Shown: positions 50,101-58,251 of the stretch, one piece after another
Layout of the letters: each line of letters begins with the position of its first letter
Numbering within the stretch: the first letter of the stretch is position 1
Assembly: GCF_946415235.1 (NCBI RefSeq)
Contig: NZ_CAMKRR010000005.1
Coordinates: forward strand, 46,604 to 110,603
From: an uncultured Ruminococcus sp.
Lineage (GTDB): Bacteria; Bacillota; Clostridia; Oscillospirales; Ruminococcaceae
Direction: 5' to 3'
Length of the DNA stretch: 64,000 bases
Position numbers and translations under genes: made by a program
The notes under the pieces: model-generated
The model's input: only the letters and a program-made list of their open reading frames with translations
What the model was told of the DNA's origin: nothing
Databases searched by the model: none

Positions 50101-51571
50101 AGAGATACTGACGAGTTCTTACAATGCTTACGCCAAGGGTGACGGAATGCTTATAAGAGGTCCTGGTGATACCAACAGAACGGCTTCAAATCAGGGCGCA
50201 CGTCTTGATCTTGATCCTCTGATGTTCAAGGTAAATCATACATATACCTTCAGTACCTATGTACGATATGATGAAGATGTAGGCGTTACGGACGAAAACG
50301 GTCAATACGTTATTTTCAAGTTTACATTGTATGACGGACTTGGAAATGAGGAGTCAAACTATCATGTTATAGAGCAGACAAAGGTTTATAAAAAACAATG
50401 GACTCATCTTATGGGAACGCTCACTCTGCCAGAAGATATCAACCCTTACGGTATGTATCTGATAGTTGAATCCTTTGACCCTCCCGGTCAGCCTTTTATC
50501 GGTCCGAGTAAATTCCGAATGGACGAATTTACTGCTATCGAAGGAAATCATGCCATGAATGTTGAAGAAACAACAGGAAAGGTAACCGTAGGAAGCGGTG
50601 AATATTCAGCTGTTACAAACGGAACTGCGGTATACGAATACAATACCATGCAGAATTATGGCAGCAACGGCTGGGGACCTTTTGGCAGCACAAGTCTATC
50701 GCAAAAGAGTTATCAGTCCAATTATGCTGTTGTGGTATCAGGCAGAAATGATAGCTGGGAGGGCGTTGCTAAAAAAGTAAATCTTACACCCGGACAGAAA
50801 TATCATCATATTGCTCAGGTAGCAGGTAATCATACAGGCAATGACAGTACAACGCCACATACTATCAGAGCAACTCTGACATATACCGATACTAATAACA
50901 AGTCTCAGTATTTTCCTCTTGGTTCTGTCGATACAAAAGGCAATCAATGGGGTACGATAGATACTGTATTTGATTTCCCGACTGATGTAGATACATCGAA
51001 GGACATAGTTATATACTATAACACGACAGGAACAGAGGCTTTTGAGGTGTGGAGTTCAAAGCTGTATGAAGCGACTGAAAATACAGATCTTAATAAAGCC
51101 GGCTATACGCTTGTAAACGGCAGTTATGTATCAAACTATGATGAGTACGGCTTGACTATCGACTCCGATTCTGCAACAAATCCGCTTCATCTGCAATCTG
51201 ATTATACAGATGATCCGGACTTCATCAAAACCATAAACCTTAATTCAACTGACGGCTGGGACAAGCATCTCGGCAAGAACGATCTTGACGAGAGTTCAGA
51301 TCATCATATACGCTATATCTATTATGTTGAGGAAACAGGCGTTGACGGAATGGTCAGCGGAGTGGATTACATCGTTTCCTATGAAAACAACAATGTAGCA
51401 ACAAATGATGCGGACACTCCGATAATCGTAAAAAACAAGTGCATTCGCTACAGGCTTCCCGAAACGGGAGGCAGCGGTACAGGTCGGATATACTTTTACG
51501 GCATTGTACTGACAGCGATGGGAATAATAAGCGGATCCGCCTTGTACAGGCGCAAAAGGAGGCGAGTGTGA
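47171..51571 (+). CDS. Giant pilus tip adhesin: fibro-slime, Cna-B, CBM-like modules, LPETG
   Basis: A 1466-residue wall-anchored protein. Visible parts: membrane signal (about 22-45); three repeats of Cys-Gly...His-x-His...Cys-Tyr (53-105); an acidic linker; a fibro-slime domain (about 410-485, FKYSGDDDMWVFVDDVLILD, GGIHEPAAG); a beta region (DRNDVTDFPKYQFAVYVED); a Cna-B domain (about 715-818); a second Cna-B start (YLKKEWSNAIEEDQKPVTLTL) that is interrupted by about 450 residues; within these, two CBM4_9-like beta modules (about 956-1110 and 1146-1300: WIQNGGSEIL, YTFSTYVRYDED, WTHLMGTLTL); then the remaining Cna-B part (YYVEETGV); LPETGGSG, membrane helix, RRKRRRV. Likely binds polysaccharide at the pilus tip. 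Substrate is inferred. Confidence 0.9.
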   Translation: MKNYFDSFYEIIHKNSVKRRRMVSLLLVLSIFVSSGVLWELRDTVVTLVNEPLCGFEEHAHSDECYETRLICGLEENEEHTHTDECYEKVLVCGYEEHLHTTLCYTDEELPENSIQSDDEENNIVSISLPEDENEELFISQDDDAEAAALRLGNSMRASLADNPTELVSPAGVSTIDNIARGINITLFDYHDPEDELESQLNNYDISWDSDSHTWVHNHIKYAGVNYGRNPTDDIMFFAYGTPDFVGTNSDKDDTNAYNIYTRTDINNISKNNYSGDYNTNNIYSSQVSGNRPVQGIVKDQLSGGYPVMNNTAAHSLDYLFSITPSAYKTVYTDVNHFLQDKNGHLVYNSDENYAYYNQDTHEFTVYESTYHIINKDHHRDKDYNALTDTVYDGANGGEFKIGFFPFDQYDLSRKDPNFNGNGFNHHFGMKMDARFKNLGAPTEPIVFKYSGDDDMWVFVDDVLILDIGGIHEPAAGMIDFTNGLVWTQDNELGSVAETAYNDLRRSNQSLPVYADIPKPDNGVNTDGASESKWKVETLASKFAGIEGKSCGAADNKAHTIEMFYLERGGCYSNLAIDMNLPTVRPLTVKKNVDFGSHYSKDYDRNDVTDFPKYQFAVYVEDPENPDNYVLADLGVDENNPFYLKDGERKDFYLADETRKYYVVENGIDTNIYSNVLVNAAARPIESGNASSGTPAALNVTDSYNFTNVVREETGTIGVTKSWLGNDGEPMANPPTSPIKFKLYRSDNGGEPQPVEIGGKMTFTLNSPSWSWTSPVVLPKRYGTHVYTYSVEELNVPDGYKASYSKNADGGLEITNKDVTNADIYLKKEWSNAIEEDQKPVTLTLKRKKAVYEESQPTSLRINLLDAGGNLLSTYEVPSSDNMVYAGGSVEFSFNAPNGVDYYTVDTNYPQLTPNTIHLQQINDRTFEISDLAAASGSGFANEVSIKVYTDEEEDSLLLLHHSFTKYTDGWIQNGGSEILTSSYNAYAKGDGMLIRGPGDTNRTASNQGARLDLDPLMFKVNHTYTFSTYVRYDEDVGVTDENGQYVIFKFTLYDGLGNEESNYHVIEQTKVYKKQWTHLMGTLTLPEDINPYGMYLIVESFDPPGQPFIGPSKFRMDEFTAIEGNHAMNVEETTGKVTVGSGEYSAVTNGTAVYEYNTMQNYGSNGWGPFGSTSLSQKSYQSNYAVVVSGRNDSWEGVAKKVNLTPGQKYHHIAQVAGNHTGNDSTTPHTIRATLTYTDTNNKSQYFPLGSVDTKGNQWGTIDTVFDFPTDVDTSKDIVIYYNTTGTEAFEVWSSKLYEATENTDLNKAGYTLVNGSYVSNYDEYGLTIDSDSATNPLHLQSDYTDDPDFIKTINLNSTDGWDKHLGKNDLDESSDHHIRYIYYVEETGVDGMVSGVDYIVSYENNNVATNDADTPIIVKNKCIRYRLPETGGSGTGRIYFYGIVLTAMGIISGSALYRRKRRRV

Positions 51572-51638
51572 AATGGCTTCCTGAAAAAGAAAACGGCGGA
51601 TCAAAACGAATAAATTATTGAAAACGGAGGTAAATTAT

Positions 51639-53399
51639 ATGAAAACTAATAAGAAAGCTTTAGCTATCCTTACAGCAGGTCTGTTGGCAGTAACACCCAT
51701 GGCAGCCACAGGGCTTACAGCCTTTGCGGCAGATTACGATATCACAGTAAACAATGAAACTGATGGATATACATACAACGCTTATAAAATATTTGCAGGT
51801 ACTTTGAGCGGTAGTGTTCTTTCAAATGTTACATGGGCTACAGGTTTTAATGGTACCCAAATGCTCGCAAACTTAAAGAGTGACTCGCTTTTGGGAACTG
51901 ATTTTGCATCAGCAACCGATGCAGCTTCCGTAGCAGCCAAATTGCCTGATCTTAGCGGCAACAGTGAAAAGCTTGCTCAGTTTGCCAAGCTTGCTTATGC
52001 AAATAAAGGAACAACGGCTTCTGTAGCATCAGGCGCACTGAGCGAAGGAAAATACACTATCCCTGCAACAGAAGCAGGTTATTACCTCATTGAAGAAGCA
52101 AGCGTACCGGCAGGAGCAATAACATCACGTTATTTGCTTAAAGTTGCAGGTCCGACAGATGTAACTCCGAAGAGACCTTCACCTTCTCTTACAAAGGTCA
52201 TATCTTCTCCAAATCCTAAGGATTCAGGAAAGGCAAATGATGTGTGCATAGGCGACTCTGTCAGCTATACATTAACATCTGCTGTTCCTGACATGACAGG
52301 CTATTCAAAGTATTTCTTCGTTATCAACGATGACTTTGACGCAGGTCTTACATTCAATAATGATGTTGCTGTTACTATAGGTGAAACTACATTAACAGCA
52401 GGTACTCATTATGTGGTACAGACTGATGCTGCTGATACAGACGGACATTCATTCCAGATAGTCTTCAAGGATTTCTACGACAACTGGAAAACACATTCAG
52501 GTGATACTATAACAGTTACATATTCCGCTACACTTAACGAGAACGCTAACCGCGGAACGACAGGAAATATCAATACTGCAAACCTTACTTATTCAAACAA
52601 TCCAAATGTTACTTCTGAAGGTGAATCTCCTTCAAATCCTGATGAACCCAAACCACCAACGCCTGATAATCCTGATACACCTGAAGACGAAAGCGAACCG
52701 GGTGATTCCGTGGGCACAACTCCTGATCAGCAGACAAAGACCTATACCGCAAATATAAAACTCACAAAAATCGACGGAGCATCAACATCAACTCCTAAGG
52801 CAGCGCTTACCGGTGCAAAATTCCAAATCAGCGGCGTAACAAATAAAGTAGTGCTTATAAACGGAGAAGCATTTGAGGAGGCAGCTTCAGGAGCATATTA
52901 CAGACTGAAAAACGGTACATTTGCTTTAGTTTCTTCTTCGCCTGATGCAGCTGATATTGATGACAGCTCAAAGAAATATGACAAAGTAACCAACGTTACT
53001 TCTACTACAACTAAAACCAATATCTGCAAAGAGGCATATGTAAAGGCTGACGGTACGTTGGAATTTGGAGGTCTTGGTGCAGGTACATATACAATCACCG
53101 AGATCGTTACTCCTGATGGCTATAACACAATTGAGCCGATAACTATTGTTATTAACGGAGACGGCGCAACATTTGCCGCACCTAACTGGTCAGCAACAAA
53201 GGATGGCGCAGCTATTGCATTGACGTCATCAGGAACAACTGCATCTGTTGATTTTGAAGTTGTAAATAACGTTGGAACAACTCTCCCGTCAACAGGCGGC
53301 ATCGGCACAAAGCTGTTCTATATCATAGGCGGAATGCTCGTAGCAGGTTCAGTAATTCTCCTCGTAACAAAGAAGAGAATGAATTTAAAGGAAGACTGA
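51639..53399 (+). CDS. Major backbone pilin with LPSTG anchor
   Basis: The ATG at 51639 has CGGAGGT 8 bases upstream; the track start is a TTG. It is 586 residues with a Sec signal (AILTAGLLAVTPMAATGLTAFA), an N-terminal domain ending in VTPKRPSPSLTKVI, which stands where the pilin motif Lys lies, a middle beta domain of isopeptide type, a Pro/Glu-rich linker (NPDEPKPPTPDNPDTPEDE), a C-terminal Cna-B-like domain with E-box GTYTITEIVTPDGYN, and LPSTGGIG plus membrane helix and KKRMNLKED. The layout matches backbone pilins that class C sortases polymerise. Lower GC and more adenine-rich codons than housekeeping genes. Confidence 0.92.
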   Translation: MKTNKKALAILTAGLLAVTPMAATGLTAFAADYDITVNNETDGYTYNAYKIFAGTLSGSVLSNVTWATGFNGTQMLANLKSDSLLGTDFASATDAASVAAKLPDLSGNSEKLAQFAKLAYANKGTTASVASGALSEGKYTIPATEAGYYLIEEASVPAGAITSRYLLKVAGPTDVTPKRPSPSLTKVISSPNPKDSGKANDVCIGDSVSYTLTSAVPDMTGYSKYFFVINDDFDAGLTFNNDVAVTIGETTLTAGTHYVVQTDAADTDGHSFQIVFKDFYDNWKTHSGDTITVTYSATLNENANRGTTGNINTANLTYSNNPNVTSEGESPSNPDEPKPPTPDNPDTPEDESEPGDSVGTTPDQQTKTYTANIKLTKIDGASTSTPKAALTGAKFQISGVTNKVVLINGEAFEEAASGAYYRLKNGTFALVSSSPDAADIDDSSKKYDKVTNVTSTTTKTNICKEAYVKADGTLEFGGLGAGTYTITEIVTPDGYNTIEPITIVINGDGATFAAPNWSATKDGAAIALTSSGTTASVDFEVVNNVGTTLPSTGGIGTKLFYIIGGMLVAGSVILLVTKKRMNLKED

Positions 53400-53435
53400 G
53401 CATATCTGTAAACACAGCAAATATCTGAAATTTAC

Positions 53436-53464
53436 GTGCAGCGGCGGTATCCCCACCGCTGCAC
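53436..53464 (+). promoter_or_regulatory. Hairpin between backbone pilin and sortase genes
   Basis: GTGCAGCGG-CGGTATCCCCA-CCGCTGCAC, a 9-bp GC-rich stem without a T-run. It may act as a partial terminator or RNA stabiliser that sets more pilin than sortase. Confidence 0.55.
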
Positions 53465-53490
53465 AGCAATTTTGATCCAAGGAGCTTTTG

Positions 53491-54336
53491 ATGAAGCGTA
53501 TCATAATAAAGTCACTGCCATTCGCGGCACTGTTCATAGGGATATTCCTGATACTGTATCCCACGGTCAGCGAGCATATAAACGCCATGCACCAGTCAAA
53601 GGCGATACAGTCATACAACGATATAACAGATACTATGAGCAGCGAACAGCATGACAAAATGATAGAGGCGGCAAGGGAGTACAACCACAGGCTCTCTTCA
53701 GCAGAGAACCCTATCATAGAGCCTGACAAGGTCGCAGGATATTACAGCACTCTTGATATTACGGGAACAGGCATCATGGGATATCTGACCATTGAAAAAA
53801 TAAAGGTGGAGCTCCCCATATATCACAGTGTAAACGACAACGTCCTGCAAATAGCCGTAGGTCATCTCCCGGGAACAAGCCTGCCCGTCGGCGGCAAGGG
53901 TACTCATACCGTCATGTCGGGACACCGCGGACTTCCCAGTGCAAGACTTTTCACCGATCTTGACAAGCTTGAGCCGGGTGATATTTTTTATATCACCGTC
54001 CTGTCCGATGTACTTACCTATCAGGTGGATCAGATAAAGACTGTAAAGCCCTATGAGATAGACGATCTGAAAACCGCCCCCGACAAAGACTACTGCACAC
54101 TGTTTACCTGTACTCCATACGGTATCAATTCCCACAGACTCCTTGTAAGAGGAGTCAGGATCGAGACCAAGGAGGAATACAAGGTCTATGTTGCAAACGA
54201 CGTATTCATCGTCTCTCCGTATATCGTAGCACCGATCATCGCAGCTCCCATACTGCTCATTCTTTTGATAATCCTTATGGTTAAGGGCGGAAAAAAGCCG
54301 AAAAAAGACGCTTCTCCGACAAAAGAGCAGGAATGA
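53491..54336 (+). CDS. srtC: Class C (pilus) sortase, rightward unit
   Basis: The ATG at 53491 has AAGGAG 5 bases upstream. It closely resembles the sortase at 44280: DITGTGIMGYLTIEKIKVELPIYHSV, catalytic His in VMSGHRGLPSARLFTD, Cys in TLFTCTPYGINSHRL and Arg in LLVRGVRI, then a C-terminal membrane helix and a Lys-rich tail. NPIIEPDKVAGYY occupies the lid position. Length 281. It most likely polymerises the backbone pilin of the preceding gene and attaches the tip adhesin. It ends the rightward operon. Confidence 0.95.
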   Translation: MKRIIIKSLPFAALFIGIFLILYPTVSEHINAMHQSKAIQSYNDITDTMSSEQHDKMIEAAREYNHRLSSAENPIIEPDKVAGYYSTLDITGTGIMGYLTIEKIKVELPIYHSVNDNVLQIAVGHLPGTSLPVGGKGTHTVMSGHRGLPSARLFTDLDKLEPGDIFYITVLSDVLTYQVDQIKTVKPYEIDDLKTAPDKDYCTLFTCTPYGINSHRLLVRGVRIETKEEYKVYVANDVFIVSPYIVAPIIAAPILLILLIILMVKGGKKPKKDASPTKEQE

Positions 54337-54349
54337 ATACAATTACCCC

Positions 54350-54382
54350 AGCGGCAGCCATAAAGGCTGCCGCTTTTCTGTT
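54350..54382 (+). terminator. Terminator of rightward pilus unit
   Basis: AGCGGCAGCC-ATAAA-GGCTGCCGCT followed by TTTCTGTTCT. Confidence 0.88.
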
Positions 54383-54428
54383 CTGCGGCATATTTCGCCA
54401 TACAGCCGCATATATGTCATGACAGCTA

Positions 54429-54461
54429 ATGACATATTCCGCGGACCTGCTGCATTATAAT
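54429..54461 (+). promoter_or_regulatory. Candidate spoIIG promoter with long spacer
   Basis: ATGACA, 21-base spacer, TATAAT, 33 bases before spoIIGA. The spoIIG promoter of Bacillus also has an over-long spacer and needs Spo0A; a clear 0A box is not seen here. Confidence 0.45.
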
Positions 54462-54493
54462 AATACTACAGACAGCAGATCAGGAGGTGTGCC

Positions 54494-55309
54494 GTGCAGA
54501 CTGTATATGTCGATGTGCTGATAGTTCTGAATATCTATGTTAATTTTTTTCTGCTCCGTATAACTGCAGGGATAACACATTCTCCGCTGCGAACGGGAAG
54601 ATGCGTGGCGGCGTCGGTCTATGGGAGCCTTTTCTCTCTGACCATACTCCTCCCCGAGCTCGGGACCTTTATACCGCTTCTGATAAAGCTTGCCGCAGCA
54701 GTGAGCATAATAGCCTTTGCCTTCGGAGTTCACGGGAAAAAGCGGCTTCTGCTGAATACAGCAGCATTTTTTACTGCAAATTTCGTACTTGCGGGTGCGG
54801 TCTACGGCGTATACACCTTTTCCCGCCCCAAGTTCATACATTTCAACAACGCCTGCTTTTACATAGATTTTTCACTTGTTGTTCTCGTCATCACGACTGC
54901 GGCTCTGTACTTTGCCGTGAGGGCAGTACGGATATACACTGACTCAGCCCCCGACGGAGAGTACAGCGTATTCATCCGTGCGGGCGACAAGGTCATATCG
55001 CTCACAGGACTTGCAGATACGGGAAACGCTCTTGTGGACTATTTCACAGGCTCGCCCGTGATAATCTGTTCCGAGGAGAGCTACCCCTTACTCACAGGAA
55101 GAGAACTTGATCTTTCGGTACTTCCGAAGGGCTTCAGGCTTCTCCCCTGCTCTGCCGTCTCGGGCAGCGGACTTATACCTGTATTCCGCCCCGACGAGGT
55201 ACAGATAAGCAGCTGCACGAATGGCAGCAAAAAACCTGTAGACGCTGTCATAGGCTTCGGCAAGTGCGGCGGAAAAGCCGTTTTCAACCCGAAACTGCTA
55301 AAAATATAG
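54494..55309 (+). CDS. spoIIGA: Sigma-E processing peptidase SpoIIGA
   Basis: An aspartic protease that activates pro-sigma-E in the mother cell on a signal from the forespore. AGGAGGTG lies 5 bases before the GTG start. The N-terminal 150 residues hold five hydrophobic helices (VYVDVLIVLNIYVNFFLLRITAG); the C-terminal half has the active-site motif LADTGNALVDY (about 175) and VIGFGKCGGKAVFNP. The 271-residue length is slightly short but normal for Clostridia. It is followed 16 bases later by sigE, the conserved pair of endospore formers. Confidence 0.93.
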   Translation: MQTVYVDVLIVLNIYVNFFLLRITAGITHSPLRTGRCVAASVYGSLFSLTILLPELGTFIPLLIKLAAAVSIIAFAFGVHGKKRLLLNTAAFFTANFVLAGAVYGVYTFSRPKFIHFNNACFYIDFSLVVLVITTAALYFAVRAVRIYTDSAPDGEYSVFIRAGDKVISLTGLADTGNALVDYFTGSPVIICSEESYPLLTGRELDLSVLPKGFRLLPCSAVSGSGLIPVFRPDEVQISSCTNGSKKPVDAVIGFGKCGGKAVFNPKLLKI

Positions 55310-55325
55310 ATGAAGGAGAAAAGAC

Positions 55326-56024
55326 ATGAACATTATCAGAATTATCAGAGAATACCTGAAAAAACGCTTTACAGGCGAAGTTTTCTACGTAAACGGTTCG
55401 GATACGCTTCCGCCGCCGCTTACAAGGGAGGAAGAGACCGAAGTATTCTCACGGCTCACAGACCACGACACCGAAGCCCGAAACTGCCTTATCGAGCATA
55501 ATCTGCGGCTCGTGGTATACATAGCCAAAAAGTTCGAGTCAACGGGCATAGGCATCGAGGACCTCGTATCAATAGGCACTATAGGGCTCATCAAAGCCGT
55601 AAACACCTTCTGCCCCAACAAAAATATCAAGCTTGCGACCTATGCTTCGCGCTGTATCGAGAACGAGATACTCATGTTCCTGCGTAAGTCCTCACAGTAC
55701 CGCAACGACCTTTCAATAGACGAACCGCTTAATATCGACTATGACGGGAACGAGCTGCTTCTTTCAGATATTCTCGGCACTGACGACGACATAGTGAACA
55801 AGGGCATCGAGACCGAGGCAGAGCGCGATATACTGCGGAATGCAGTTGCGGAGCTCTGCGACCGCGAACGTGAGATAATGGAAATGCGCTTCGGACTTAT
55901 CGACGGAAAGGAGAAAACACAGAAAGAAGTTGCGGACTGTATCGGCATATCCCAGTCTTATATATCAAGGCTTGAAAAGAAAATAATCAAAAAGCTGCGT
56001 ATCAAGATCGAAAGCGTTTCATGA
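55326..56024 (+). CDS. sigE: Sporulation sigma factor SigE
   Basis: Early mother-cell sigma factor. It has a short pro-sequence-like N-terminus, then sigma region 2 ([57 protein letters not shown]) and region 4 ([39 protein letters not shown]). The length of 232 is right. Unlike many endospore formers, sigG does not follow; a terminator does. With SpoIIGA it supports a spore-forming lineage, though not proof that this strain still makes spores. Confidence 0.95.
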   Translation: MNIIRIIREYLKKRFTGEVFYVNGSDTLPPPLTREEETEVFSRLTDHDTEARNCLIEHNLRLVVYIAKKFESTGIGIEDLVSIGTIGLIKAVNTFCPNKNIKLATYASRCIENEILMFLRKSSQYRNDLSIDEPLNIDYDGNELLLSDILGTDDDIVNKGIETEAERDILRNAVAELCDREREIMEMRFGLIDGKEKTQKEVADCIGISQSYISRLEKKIIKKLRIKIESVS

Positions 56025-56039
56025 CGCAGAGCTCTCCAT

Positions 56040-56080
56040 AGCCATAAAGAAGTTTTCCGCTTCTTTATGGCTGTTTTTTG
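56040..56080 (+). terminator. Terminator after sigE
   Basis: AGCCATAAAGAAG-loop-CTTCTTTATGGCT followed by GTTTTTTG. Confidence 0.9.
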
Positions 56081-56128
56081 TTCGGTAAGCTTTTCAGGTT
56101 ACAATTCGGTTTTTTTGACGGTACGGTA

Positions 56129-56157
56129 TTGTAAAACGGGCGCATTTGTGATATAAT
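56129..56157 (+). promoter_or_regulatory. Promoter for recJ-rel
   Basis: TTGTAA, 17-base spacer, TATAAT, 37 bases before recJ. Confidence 0.65.
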
Positions 56158-56193
56158 ATTAATATCTATATCTTTCTCATCAGGAGTCATTGT

Positions 56194-58251
56194 ATGAAAA
56201 AATGGAGCGTCGGAGTTCCCGACAGAAAAATCGTTTCTGCTCTTATGATCAACTGCGGCATAAGTTCTCTTGCAGCGGCTGCACTTGCCGCCAAGGGCTA
56301 CTCTTCCGCAGAATCGGTCATGGAAAGCCTTAATGCGGACGAGCTTTCCGACCCGTTTCTCATAAAGGATATGCAGGAAGCGGCAGATACGATAAACAGC
56401 GCTATCGAAAACGGCGAGCGCATATGCATATACGGCGATTATGACTGCGACGGCATAGTTGCAACGGTGATACTTTATTCCTATCTGCTTGAAACAGGCG
56501 CAGATGTAACTTATTATATCCCTGAGCGCTCGGAGGGCTACGGACTTAACACAAAAGCTGCCGATATCATTGCAAAGGACGGAGTTTCTCTCATAGTCAC
56601 CGTAGATAACGGCATATCTGCGATACCCGAAGCCGAATACATATATTCTCTCGGCATGAAGCTCGTGGTGACCGACCACCACCGACAGGGAGAACAGCTC
56701 CCTCGGGCAGAAGCCGTAGTCGATCCTCACAGACACGACTGCTTCTCCCCTTTCAAGGAAATGTGCGGCGCAGGCATAGCTCTAAAGCTTGTGGCAGCCC
56801 TTGACGGCGGCGACTGCACAATGGCTCTCGAACAGTTCGGCGACCTTGCCGCTATCGCAACAGTTGCCGATATAGTAAGCCTTAAAGGCGAAAACCGCTT
56901 TCTTGTCTCATACGGTCTCGGACTTATAAGCAACTCCGACCGCCCTGCCATAATGGCACTGAAGGAAGTCTGCGGACTTAATGAAAAGCCCATAGATACG
57001 CGCTCTGTTGGATTCGGTATAGCTCCGAGGATAAACGCCTCGGGACGTTTCGGCTCACCTAAGACTGCGGCAGAGCTCCTTCTCTGCGAGGACTATGATG
57101 AAGCACTTTCCATGGCACAGGAGCTCAACAGGCTCAATAATATGCGTAAGGACGAGGAAAACTCCATTATTTCCGAAATATGCTCAATGATAGACAAGGC
57201 TCCCGATATCATCAGAAGCAGAGTGATCTTTCTGTGCGGAAAGAACTGGCATCACGGAGTTATAGGCATCGTTGCGTCACGTATCGTTGAAATGTTCGGC
57301 AAGCCCTGCTTCATAGCCTCGGATACCGACGGCGAGATAAGAGGTTCAGCCCGTTCCTTCGGGGAATTCTCCGTATTTGACGCACTCAGTGCCGCTTCGG
57401 ATGCCCTTGAAAAATTCGGCGGACACCCCGGTGCAGGCGGATTTACCATAAAGGACGGCATGGCGGACACATTCCGTCAGCTCCTTGAAAAATACGCCCT
57501 TGAAAACCACAGGAATATGCCTGCTGCGGAGCTTCACGCCGACAGCCCCGTTTCTCCGCAGGAGCTCACTGTTGAAAACATAAAGGGACTTGATGTACTC
57601 GAGCCCTTCGGAACAGACAACGAAAAGCCCCTTTTCTGCATTGAAAACGCGCAGATCATGGATATCATACCGCTTTCGGATGGAGCGCATACGAAGCTCC
57701 GCATAAAGGCAGGCTTTACTCAGGCAGACGCCCTGATATTCAGGAGATCGCCCTCGGAGCTGCCCGTTGCAAAGGGAGATGTCTGCGACATGATAGTTTC
57801 TCTCGGAGTAAACGAATTCCGCGGAAATGTTTCTCCCAGCATCATTATCAGCGATATACGGCCCCATTTGTTCGAGCAGAGCAGATACTTCGCGGCAAGG
57901 AACGCTTTTGAAGCCTTTCTGCGTAACGAGGAGCTCCCGAAGAACTACTACCCCAGCATGGAGCCGTCCCGTGATGACGTTGTAAAGATATACAAGGCTA
58001 TCCCCGATGACGGTATATGTGCGGATACTCTTTACATAAAGATCAGCGGCAGGAACATAAACTACTGTAAATTCTGCGTTTCCGTCGAAGCCCTGAGACA
58101 GCTGGGTCTTGTAGCTGTTTCCTGCTCCGACTCCAGGATAAAAAAGGTCAGCGTTACTCACAAAGCCGATCTGGACTCGGCTCCCGTCCTCGTTTCTCTC
58201 AGAAGCAGGCTCGGTCAAGCCATAAATAAGGAGAATAGATATGACAGATGA
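56194..58251 (+). CDS. recJ: Single-stranded-DNA exonuclease RecJ
   Basis: A 5'-3' exonuclease of the DHH family. Motifs: IYGDYDCDGIVATVILYSYL (about 83), VTVDNG, VVTDHHRQGEQLP (the DHH motif, about 161), GAGIALKL, the linker, and the DHHA1 domain with FGGHPGAGGFTIKDG. An OB-like domain and a C-terminal extension (MEPSRDDVVKIYKAIPDDG) bring it to 685 residues. It acts in recombination and mismatch repair. Its end overlaps rel by 11 bases, so the two are translated together. Confidence 0.95.
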   Translation: MKKWSVGVPDRKIVSALMINCGISSLAAAALAAKGYSSAESVMESLNADELSDPFLIKDMQEAADTINSAIENGERICIYGDYDCDGIVATVILYSYLLETGADVTYYIPERSEGYGLNTKAADIIAKDGVSLIVTVDNGISAIPEAEYIYSLGMKLVVTDHHRQGEQLPRAEAVVDPHRHDCFSPFKEMCGAGIALKLVAALDGGDCTMALEQFGDLAAIATVADIVSLKGENRFLVSYGLGLISNSDRPAIMALKEVCGLNEKPIDTRSVGFGIAPRINASGRFGSPKTAAELLLCEDYDEALSMAQELNRLNNMRKDEENSIISEICSMIDKAPDIIRSRVIFLCGKNWHHGVIGIVASRIVEMFGKPCFIASDTDGEIRGSARSFGEFSVFDALSAASDALEKFGGHPGAGGFTIKDGMADTFRQLLEKYALENHRNMPAAELHADSPVSPQELTVENIKGLDVLEPFGTDNEKPLFCIENAQIMDIIPLSDGAHTKLRIKAGFTQADALIFRRSPSELPVAKGDVCDMIVSLGVNEFRGNVSPSIIISDIRPHLFEQSRYFAARNAFEAFLRNEELPKNYYPSMEPSRDDVVKIYKAIPDDGICADTLYIKISGRNINYCKFCVSVEALRQLGLVAVSCSDSRIKKVSVTHKADLDSAPVLVSLRSRLGQAINKENRYDR

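Noticed and set aside
54421-54493. Possible Spo0A boxes upstream of spoIIGA
   Set aside because: No TGNCGAA-type match is visible; only the long-spaced promoter is reported.
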